Positions 46,801 through 58,800 of a stretch of 64,000 nt of DNA are shown here, piece after piece (within the stretch, counting starts at the first letter, position 1; every line of letters starts with the position of its first letter). A program made the translations under genes and the position numbers. Source of the DNA: Arcuatula senhousia (taxonomy: Eukaryota > Mollusca > Bivalvia > Mytilida > Mytilidae); assembly GCA_963971305.1 (NCBI GenBank), contig OZ020304.1, positions 3,906,001 to 3,970,000 on the forward strand, read 5' to 3'. Below the pieces are notes generated by a model. It saw only the letters and a program-made list of their open reading frames with translations, searched no databases and was not told the DNA's origin.

Positions 46801-49800
46801 GGAGCAATGTAAGGAATTTTTCGGAAATATTCAGAATACTTAAAACAAGATCTCGCTATGCATATACAATATATAGCGATGCAATAAAACCTGTACTACA
46901 GTGTTGCCAATAGTTAGGATGATGCACATACCAAATTTGAAGGGTCTATAATTTTAATTTATTGAGAAATTGGTATTTTGAGAATTGACATCAGTTTCAT
47001 TGACGTAGAAAAAGTAACGTTTTGCGATAAGGTGGAGCGATGGACGGTTATAAAATTGTATGTTTGGGTCTAAAAAATATCAACAGATATACACAGATTC
47101 TTTAAATTGTGAAAAAACTTACTAAGAGTGACTTCTGATGGCATGTGCATTTCAGATTGAGATAGAAAATAACCGTTTTGCATGATTGTGGTATTAAGAT
47201 ATATCAATATTTCCTATATAGTACTGTCCCCACCAATAGACTTTGCTTGGAGTTGTATTGTTGATGTCAAGAACTTGAATTTCAATGCAATTTGTGAATC
47301 AAATGTTTCCAGAAATGAAACAATACATGCAGAAATATGAATTAAGATACATCTGAAAATATATTATGTTCAAAACTCATAAAAGTTTTTAAAATATTGC
47401 ATTCAATATGACCATATAAAAAAGAAATTGTTTAATTTGACGTCGAAAAATGTGAACGTCTTGCTCCGGGTTATGAATACGATTTATTTTCTAAATGATG
47501 AAAAATCAGTTTGTAGTTGTTTGTTTATTCTTAAATTTGGTACACCAATTAATAAGACTACTCATTCTATTAAAACAAAATTTGAAGTAAATCCAATAAA
47601 AAACTATTTATTTTATATCAACTGTCCACGAACTTTAGGGACAGCCCTCGTAAAATTACATTACACAAACATGACCCCTCAATGAAAACGGTACTGGCTA
47701 CACTTAATAAAAACTGGCAACTTAATTTGAAATCTGACAATTTTTCTGGCGACAAAAATTTTGAGGCCAGAGCAGCCCCTGCTTAAGCCAGGCAAAATGT
47801 GAAAGTATCTATTATACATATTAGAGAACCTGTTGTCTGGAATTTAGTAATTTGCACATCATGTGTATTTTTTTAATGCCAAATTGGAAATCATGTTACA
47901 GAGAAAAAGTAAAGATGTTTTAATAAAGTTTGCCATAGACATTGTTTCTGCTGATCATAATTTATTTACAAACAATAATAAATATTTTTTCTTCCTTATT
48001 TCAAGACGTTGATAGTATCCTGGATCAAAGCCAACCTGAATGTATTTATCAGTGTGGAATTATGGGATAGTTTGTTAGAAGTGTTATCGTCACGTACATC
48101 CTGGCCAGAACTAATAGCTGAATGGGCTGTAAGTTATATTATTTTAAATGGTAGCAACTGGGGAAAGAAGTTTATGTATTGTTATTTAGTAAAATTAATA
48201 AAATTTTATTAAACTAGAGAAACATTATTATTGAACAAAATTGGTATAAAGAAAGTACACCATATGTAGTTGTGCATATTACCAGGAAATTTCTGTCCTC
48301 TAATTTTTGTGGGAGTTATGACCCTTTGCTCAAAATCCTCATTTATCATCTTGTCAGCTCAACTCCTCTGAAACTACTGAACCAAATTAAACAAAACTTG
48401 GTATATAAGAATTACACCATATGTAGATGTGCATGTTACCAGGAAATTTTGATCCTCTAATATTTGTCAGAGTTATGGCACTTTGAACTTTAAACTTTTT
48501 GGGGAAACGGGGGAAGACATTGTTTTTTCAGGCAAAACAAACTTTCATTTGCCTTTGCTATTCACAGAAAACAATGGAGACGTTGACCAGAGTCATGGCA
48601 CGGCATGTCTATAATCTGGATTTATTAGATCTTCCTCTCCAAAGACTCAGTGAACAGAAGGAGAAAAGGAGACGAGGCAGAAGTCAAGGTAATTTTGATG
48701 TACTAAGACTTTCATGAGCTGCATTCTCATGATCTTGATTTTTTTTCATCAAACTTGCATCATATGATTTCAGTTCAGATGTTTATCCAACAAAAGTTTG
48801 ATGTCAAAAATGCCAGATTTAATTTGGAAAATCAAGTGAGACACTATTTCCATCTAACTGTTTTTAAACTAGATTTTAAAATCAAAATGGCAAAATTTGA
48901 TGGAAAATCAGCCATAAAATTTACTACATGTTAATTGCATATCTTCCAGGCATATTCACACTGCATTTAATATGGTATATAAAGTTAGAAAGAAAACTTA
49001 TCATGAGATCGCATATACAGGATTTGATTTTATTTGTTTATCTATTTTTTTAATCATTAGAAATATACATACCTAGAAGTCCATCTCCACCCACCCTTAG
49101 ATCATGGTATTATAAATCAAGCTCATCCCAAAATTTCATGTTATTATGTCACCCCTTTCCAGAAGAGGGATCCGTATTGCTTTTGTTTCAATTCTTCATC
49201 TTCTTTTCCTTCCTATTCTTCTCATACAAAGCTTGTCTGTGCAATGTCTTTTTTACCCTTTGACATAGGGCTTTGATATTTGTCATATGTTTGACATAGG
49301 GCTTTGATATTTGTCATATGTTTGACATAGGGCTTTGATATTTGTCATATGTTTGACATAGGGCTTTGATATTTGTCATATGTTTGACATAGGGCTTTGA
49401 TATTTGTCATATGTTTGACATAGGGCTTTGATATTTGTCATATGTTTGACATAGGGCTTTGATATTTGTCATATGTTTGACATAGGGCTTTGATATTTGT
49501 CATATGTTTGACATAGGGCTTTGATATTTGTCATATGTTTGACATAGGGCTTTGATATTTGTCATATGGATGTATCAATACAAGATGATGTGTTTTGTAC
49601 CAAGATGACTTCATATGACATTGACCTTGGAATTTTCATGTAAAGCGTGTCTGTGCCTTAACTTTTTTATCCTTTGACATGAGACTTTGATATTTCACAT
49701 ATTGATGTATTTCCATGAGACATTTTGTTATGTACCAAAATTACCTTGATTTGACCTTTGAAATTAAGGTCAAATAAATGTTCAGTTTACATGCAAAGAG

Positions 49801-52800
49801 TGTCTGGGCCATAACTTTTTCATCCTTTGGCTTATGGATTTGATATTTGTCATGTGATTGTTTCATCATTAAAATAAGTGTCAACGACCCTGACCTCTGA
49901 ACACAAGTTCAAATCAATGCTAATTTTACATACAAAGCATTTCTTTTTATAACCTGCTTTGAAGAAGAGTGGGGGAGGGGTATACTGTTGTACCCTTGTC
50001 CGTCCGTTTGTCCATAACAAAAATTTTCGTCACAGTTTTCTCAGCAACTACTAGAGATAGAGGTCTGATATTTTGCATATAGCTTTTTCGTACAGTCCCA
50101 TATGGTGTAGCGATTTTATGTTCATAGGTCAACTACTTCATGTTTACCAAATACTTTGTTTTTTGCACATAGTGAACATAAATGCAAAATTTTTGTCAAA
50201 GTTTTTTCAGCAGTTACAAGAGATAGAGGTCTGATATTTGGCATATAGCTGTATCTTATAGTCCCATATGTTGTATAGCAAATTTATGTTCCTAGGTCAA
50301 CTACTTCCTGTTTACCGAGTATTCAAACTTGTATGCATGGCATAGTTTGGGGAGAGGGGTATCACTGGTGAGCATTAGCTCACAGATTTACTTGTTTTTA
50401 CCCTTTGATATAGGGCTTTGATTTTCAACATAAGGATATATCATCATTAAATGATGTGTTGTGTTGCCAAATGACCTTGACCTCTGATCTCAAGTTTAAT
50501 AAATGCTAATTCTGTATGCGAAGTGTGTCTGTGACATAACTTTTATCCTCTGACATAAAGCTTTGATGTTTCACATGAGGATTTATCACCAAGATGCAGT
50601 ATGTCATGTTCAGGAATAACTATATATGACCTTGACCTTTGATCTCAAGGTCATATATATGCCAAGGGTATATGCTAAACATGTCCTGTCAATACTTTGT
50701 TCCCCTTTGACATAGGGCAATGACTATCCTCACAAGTTGATGTGTCGGGTACCAAAGTGACCCATATGACCTTGATCTCTGATATTAAAGTCATATTTAT
50801 GTTAATGACCTTTGACATAAAGGTTGAACTTTTATTTTGATAAATTTAGACAGGGAAGTGGAAAATATGTGTAATATAAGTTGGTAAAAGAAGATGTATA
50901 GACAATTTTTGACCTCAAAACTGTTATGTACTCTTTCTCTGTTCGTGAATAGATCTATATAATATTTACTCATCTCTTATGTTATAGACACACCTAAAAA
51001 TAAGACTAAGTTGAACGACAAGAGTTTTTCTCGTGCTTGGAGTAAGAGTGATTTACCAGATGGAGAGAGAATTTCATCATCCAGTATCCATGTCCCTTCA
51101 TTTGAAAGAGGAAAACTCAACAAAAGTGATGGTAAGTCCTTATACACATGTATCTATTTATAACTTTTTTTTCTGAATTTTGATTGACCAATATAAACTT
51201 TTAAATTCTTTTCTTAAGTCTTTCTAACTGTAACTTCTCTAAGGCATGAGATTTCTGACTTAAAAAGCATGCTATTTTTATGGTATGCAGCTTTGAGAAG
51301 TCTTTGGCATGTAAAATTTCTAATTACATTGTACTAGTATTATGAAATATGCTACTTTGGCATGCTCTTTTGTCTAATTCATACTTTTAGTTATAGTTTT
51401 GTAATGTTTTAGAAAATTAAGCATATAGTGTTTGTGACATGCATAAGGCTTCCCTTTTTGATGACTGAGTGAGATATTGTCATCATTATGAATCTTTTAT
51501 CTGTTTATCAATCCAAAAACATAAAAAGAAGCAGTTGGGACAAAAATAAATTTGGAAGTATCATTTCTTTGAAGCTGAAAACCTTACAATACTATTTTAA
51601 ATAAAAATTAGATGAGGAAGGCTTTTAAACTGTTCAACATGTTCTAAGTGCAAAAAATAAAAACAAGGTGGGGGGCTATGGCAGGGTCAATGATGGACCT
51701 GCTTCCTGAAGACTTTGTAGCTCACCGTGAGCTTATGCAATCACTATGGGTCCGTCAACTGTAACTAATTTTAAAAGTCTTCTCCTTTGATACCACAGAA
51801 CGGATTTGACTGAAACTTTGCAGAATTGATATATGACATGTTGGCAACATATACTCCTTATTTTTTTAAAGGATTAGATTAAAAAACATGGCTAACGTTA
51901 CTAAAAATAGAACATATGGTAAAATCACTTAAAATGGCTTATAACTCAAAAACTAAAACAGATAGGAAAATTCTGAAGGATTGAAGGCTCTTCAGAATCG
52001 AAAGTTCTATAAAAGTTTTTTGTTCTGTCAAAGCTGTCAGATGATACCTTAAAGAGGTTACAAACATTTGAAGGTAAAAAATGACATTTTTTCATTGTTT
52101 TAGAATGAAAACTATTGCAGATAGAGAAAAGCTCTTGCTTACAAGTCATTAAGTACCAAAAAGTCCCCATTAGGTCAAAGTTGTCAAATGACCTGGCCCC
52201 TTAAAGGGTTTTGGCCCTTTGAAGGTAAAGATTTTTTTTCATGTTTCTACCTGCGTTGCCGAAGGCGAAAGCAGGTCTAGTAGTCAGGTCACTCCGTCTG
52301 TCCGTCAAGCTATGGGGTGCCTGTCTTGTGTAATCTGAATCTCAAGAACCAAACACTAGATCTTTCTGAAATTTAATACAGTTTTACAGATATATTTAAG
52401 ATGTGCACCTCCCCTTTTAGGATCATTTTATAATTTCGTTTAGAAATTAGGGGCCCAAAAGGGACCAAAAAAGTGACTTTTTTAATTGTTTCCACAATAA
52501 CTTTTGTTTTGGATAACCAAATGCTATGAAACTTTACAGTAATGTTACTTACCATAAAAGGAAGGGATGAGTTGATTTTGGGTGTCCCCTCTTTTTAATT
52601 TAGAAAATAGGGGCCCTAAAGGGGCCAAAAAAGCGTCTTTTATCTTTGTTTCCACACTTACTTTTGTTCAGGTTGACCAAATGATATGAACTTAACAATT
52701 TTGTTACTTACCATAAAAGGAAGGATGGGGTTGATTTTGGGTGTCCCCTCTGTTTAATTTAGAAATAAGGGGCCCAAAAAGGGCCAAAAATGACACTTTA

Positions 52801-55800
52801 ATTTGTTTTCCACAATATCTCTAGTTCTTGTTGACTGATTGCTATAAAATTTTCCAATATTGTTCCTTACCCTAAAATGATTGATTTGAATGATAATTGA
52901 GAACTACCTTTTTTTTGTTGAGAAATAAGGGGCCCAAAAAGGGGGAAAATACAACTATTTTAATTTATGGTCTGATTTAGAAAAAAAAAATGCAAGTTAA
53001 TTTTTGTCATAAATGCATTATATTGGATACAAATTGGAGGATATTTTTTTCAACCAACTTTTCTTTTAAGCAATAAGGGGGACAAAAGGGGGGAAAATAA
53101 TGCTGGCGGTTGTCCATTGTGGTTTTTCTAAATTGCTGTTCAATTGTGGGGTGTGTCGCGTACACTTATTCCACAACTCATTATTTTTTATTTAATTTTT
53201 TGGTCTTATTTTATTATTATTTTTTAAATTCTTGTTAGATATAAGGATAATGAATATTTTTATTCTAAATATTTATTGTCAGTATATAATGGGTTGCATG
53301 TGATGAATATGTTTTGTCAGTCCACCATAGGAATGGATGCAAGTGTCAAAAACTATTGACTGTCCATATTGGGCTTAGAACATACACGTTTCACTGTTTT
53401 GCCGTGGGACGCAGGGCCAGATATCGATTGGTCTTGTTGTCCTATAGAATGAAAACTATTGCAGATAGAAAAAGTTATTGCTTGCCTAGACCTTCAGCTC
53501 ATTAAGATTTACAAAAAATCTTCATCAAATCAAAGTTTTTAAATGTACCCTTTGGAGGCCGATGTTGGACAACAATGTGGTATTCTATGAAAGTCACAGC
53601 TGTTTATTTTTTTATCATTATCAACTTTTAATTTAAAAGCAAAGAAAAATTTGTGAGATGAAATAACTGCCTGTCACAACATCCCTATGACAGTTAGTTA
53701 GCAAATGTCAGTCTGAGACCAACACTGTATTTTAGGGGCAGGAGGTAGTAGAACCAGGCCAGATTTACCAGGGCTCAAGCCAAGGTCGATCAGTAACGCT
53801 GCCTCACCGTCACATTCCAGAACACCTTCTAATGCTTCAGATACGGCTCTCTATATCAACTTTAAAAAAGAACATTTAACTGCAGATCATAATGAGTTCT
53901 TAGAACAGCTTAAAGGTATTTCTTATGCCCACAGGTTTATTTTTGACCCAAAAAAAATGAAAGCTATATGATAAATATTTGGAATCAACAAAGAACGTTT
54001 TTTTTTTCAATGAACACCATTTGTATTTCATCATGACTTTATATTACTTTTTTAAAATATTGTAAAAATAGAAGAGAGAGTTGTTTGTGTGACAAGTGAC
54101 TGTAGATAACATGCATGATTTCCTTCCTGTGCATGTAAGCTACTAAATACTGAGGATTAACAAGTAAACATACCATGTATTGATAACTTTACTATTGATT
54201 GATACTTATTTGATTTGTTTTCTAATGCTGTGTATTAGCCTTAAACGTAGCAGAAATACTTTTGGATTTTCTGATTTCTCAATATTATAATTGATACATG
54301 TACATTGATGTTTGAAGTTTCTGCATATCTTTTTTCAACACACACTACAATATATAAGGGAGATATTTTCATAACTTATAATGTTTTATTGTTTTGCTAG
54401 TAAATGAGACCATTGTTCATGAGTCTCTCAAAAGTGCATTTGTGTTTTTAATTGTTCATTGTGACAAAGAAGAATTTGCTTTTGTGTATTTTTACAGAAA
54501 CTTCAAGTTCACAGAAAAAAGATTTAGGGAATAGTTCAGAACAAGAAAATGGTAAGATCTAGATTATTTTAATGCCTTTATTTGAAGGTTTCTTGATTAT
54601 TTATTACTGATTTTCTACAACTTCTTATAAATGCTTATGCTCCTTTTAAACATATAGATTAGCTTGGTAAGCACTTTTTGAAACTATTATAAATGGCTGT
54701 CACTTTGTCAACACTGTTGTCAATAGATAGTTAATTTGGAGTAGATCTGCTATAACTTAAGGATTGGAAAAAATCAAAGGATTATAAAATTTGGTCAGAA
54801 TGCATTCCTATTTCTTATTTTAGCACCAAAAATTTAAAGTCCAATTAATTTTTTGGTCAAATACAAGAATTTGTGTTAAAAGTTAGATTGATCATGTGAT
54901 GGTATTGTATAATATAATGTCCCATTATTTCCATATTTTTATACCCAATGCAACAAAGTTGCAATGGGTATAATGTTTTTGACTGGTCCGTCCGTCAGTC
55001 AGTCTGTCCGTGATCAAAATTTTCATCACAGATTTCTCAGCAACTATTAATCATAGTCTTTTGATATTTTGAATGTAGCTTTAGGAGTCCCAATTAGGGG
55101 GATACATTTTCAGGTCTGTCAGTCTTTTACTTCCTGTTTAATGAGCCGACTTGGAAAGACAACAGCTCTGATTTTTTTATTCCAAACTCGAAATATATAA
55201 TCTCTGTCCATAATGTGGCGTGTGGGTATGTGAGCGTGCTCACTAAGGTTCTTTTATTTTGTATGCTTTCTTTGAATAGATGGCGCTGAAGACCAGGAAG
55301 TAGAATCCATTACAATGTCATCATTGGATGAGAAAACCCAAGACGAATCGTTAGAGGTTTTTGACAAAGAAAATAGTCACAGATGTAAGAAAATTATCAG
55401 TTGTTGTACAAATATAATCTTTTTGATTTACTATGAGTTCCTATTAAACTTTTCCAAAACAAAATGGAAGAAGAACATTGTTTTTCAAGATCAATAGTAT
55501 TTTTTTTAGTTAAGAGTGACATCTAATGTTAAACGTACCTTGTGTTGTAAGAGTGACATCTAATGTTAAACGTACCTTGTGTTGTAAGAGTGACATCTAA
55601 TGTTAAACGTACCTTGTGTTGTAAGAGTGACATCTAATGTTAGACAAATGTTGCTTTGTAAAAGTGACATCTAATGTTAAACATATGTTGTTTTGTAAAA
55701 GTGACATCTAATGTTAAACATATGTTGTTTTGTTGTCTGTATTTTTGCAGAAAGAAAATATATCTCTCTTGATCATCTTCTGTTTTAGTTATTTAGTTGA

Positions 55801-58800
55801 CTCAACCAGCTATTCCTAACTTTTTATTACAGATTCTAGAACACCATCTCCAGCATCAGTTAACTCAGAAAGTCCCTCACCTATCAGTGAACTTACAGTG
55901 GATAATCAGACACAACATAAGAACAGCCCTACACCAGATCGGGACAGTCTACATATAGAAATGGTTGTGGTCTCTGATGAATCTCCTCTAGCTCGAGGTA
56001 GTGTATTCTCCCTAATAAAAAACTACCCCAGGCTAAATAAGACAGCATGTATATTAAAGACCTTTTCGTTGCAGGTAAATATCATAAGTTTGACCTAGGT
56101 ACATGTATTTAAAAAAATTATTCATTTTTATTCTTCAATCATTATCTCATTCAGTTGAAATACATTTATTTGTTTGTTTTCTAGTATCAGAATCTCTAGA
56201 AGACATTAAAGGAGTTTTAGCTGGCGGTTTGGTACAAGGATGGACACCAGATGTCGCTGTTGGTCTGTGGAAGAGGATGTTAGGAATTCTGGGTAATGTG
56301 AACAGAATTGACGATTCAGAAAATCATGCACACGTGTTTGAGGAGCTCAGTTTACTGGTTGAGAACATGAATAAGGTAACTCAAATGAAATTTTTATCAA
56401 CATGGATTTTTCATCAATTATCATATTTTATGGATTTTTCTTCCATCATTATATTTTATGGATTTTTCTTCAACATTATATATTTAATCATATAAACCTA
56501 ACTTATGACATATTTGGTTAGTCAGTAAAATATACATGTAACTGTTTATTTTATCAATATATTGATATTATATTTTCATCATACTTCAAACAAACTGCTT
56601 TACATTTATAATATTTAAAGAAGTAATAAAATTATGTTGTAAATGAATTATTATTCAGCCAAACTACAATTGATCTACAAAACTATTGTAGATACATTAT
56701 CAAACATTCTCAATGTAAGCATTTTGTGTATTACAGATGAAGGAGAATTTGTGTATATCTTTGACCAACACATCCACACCCCAGCCATCAGAACTTATAC
56801 CCCCGCTCTTCTTCTTTGCTCCCTGGTTGTTTGAGGTAAAAAAAATTATCATAGCATTGTCTGATTTAGAAACTTTACAAAGAAATAAAACTGTCTGGAT
56901 TCATAGGCACAGGGCTTTTATAGTCAAAACTGAAATAAAAAAAGAGATTTGTTTTGCTATTAGTTGTTGTTGTTCATGTGTACTACAATTTGACTTAAAA
57001 CAAATCATATAGGATTTTGGAATGAATTCATCATATCAGAAATATCGTCTCAAACTGATGATTATGTTGAATCTGATTATAAGAGCAAATTGAATTTTTT
57101 CAAGGAACAGAGGAAATTCTTGGAGAGTCTTAAGGTAGCAATGCTCATGAAAATGATGATGTATAGAATATAAAGACATACTGTTATTTTAACCCCCGTT
57201 TTCTTTTCTTTCAGTGTTTATTATTGTCAAATAGATATAAGAAGGGGAAGTTACTGGCATACCAGTTATTGAGTCAGATTATAGTTCAGCGACACGATGT
57301 CCCGATACCCTCAGAGATGTTGTCACAGTTTTATTTATGTCTCCACAGAGGACTAACAGCCAATGATCAGGTGCTTTGTCTTTAAGATTGTGTTGATGTT
57401 ATGCTTAGATACTTAGATAATATTCAACTCTATACATAATGTAAAATTTGGTAATTTTCATGATAGAAAATAACTTTACATGTAAAATTTATCATCTAAG
57501 AACACAGAGCAGAGATTGTTCCATAGTTAAAGAACTGTCTTGATGTGTTGTAATATAATGCTAACATTTGTCTTTACCAGGATGTGATTAATGTGCTAGT
57601 GAAATACTGTGGTGTCAAGTTCTTCTCCATGCCTCTGAATGGTTCTACTTTACTGATCTCAGACTTTGTACTGGCTGCAGGGGCTGTCATATCTGCCGTG
57701 GATCTAACTGATGTAAGTTTATGCAGTTCTTAAAAATTTCTTACATATGCTTTATATTGTAGAATAAATGGAAACAATTCAGATATTTTAACAAAACTTG
57801 GAGATAAAAAATTATCCATTATAATCTAGGATTATTTCATAAAATTTGTCAAAACAGGATGACCTGCTAAAAATTCATCGTTATTATATCTTCTAGAAAC
57901 AATATTCATGACAGTAAATAGATATCAAACTTGATCTAAAGAATTCTTGAGATCAAATATTTTAATTTGACTTGTTTTTTCCTCAGTGTCCTAAGCTAGA
58001 GGCAGTCTCTATCCTGGGTGGACTAATGTGTTTCCCCAACCATTTGGAGAAGGTCCAAGTTCTTTCTGCTACTAACTTTGCATTGGAAACTCTACAAGCT
58101 AAAGAATTTAAGGTTTGTGGCTGCATGTAGTCTTTTTGGAGGGTGGAAATCTAAATGTACATGTATTTAATTTGTTTGAAAGATATTTTATGCAAGGTTA
58201 ACTTTGGGTTGAATTGAATTCAATCTACAGGGTTAGGATAAGGAATGAAATTGAGGAATCAGTTAATGGAATTTTATCTGTGTAACTCTAATTCTGTAAG
58301 TAATTCACTTATATTTATTTATTTATTTTAAAATAAAAACATTGTTTATTTAAAAGACAAGTTATTTTATTTTTTTCTAGGAGAATATTATGAATCATCT
58401 TTTAAGAGCTGGAAAGAAAGAAAAAGATGGGTATCCCAGGTTAGACTGCTACATAACTGTAGAGAAGAGGAAAAAAATTGACCACAACACACAAATGAAA
58501 AAGCTTATAGCTTATTCTCCCAGTAGTGAAATAAAAAATACAACTAAGTTATGTTAGGGTCTCTTAAACATAGGAAAAATTTTGAACAAAATTACTAAGA
58601 AAGAAACAGAGAAGTTACCTATGGGGGATTCAAATGTCAGAGTCCGAAAATGCAAAGACAACATCAGTTAATACAAAAACAACAAGAACCAACAGGCAAC
58701 AGAAAAACACACACAAAACCAAACTACAATCAGCAACACACATTCAAGTCGTAGTAAATTTATGTGAGTCAAAAGAGTAAGTAAGCAATTCACCTGCTGG

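Larger units (their letters stand above)
43807..47781. mobile_element. hAT-like element enlarged by nested insertions
   Basis: Left end cagggatcgcgctgg and right end ccagagcagcccctg are imperfect inverted repeats with the CAGGG tip usual in hAT elements. Both are flanked by CTTAAG (43801-43806, 47782-47787); a full 8-base duplication is not clear. Subterminal ttctggcgacaaaa text occurs near both ends. No transposase. Two other transposons lie inside. Confidence 0.6.

Noticed and set aside
55998..56077. Longer exon 22 ending at ttgcag|gtaaat
   Set aside because: That donor would not keep phase with exon 23; the gag|gtagtg donor at 55997 does.
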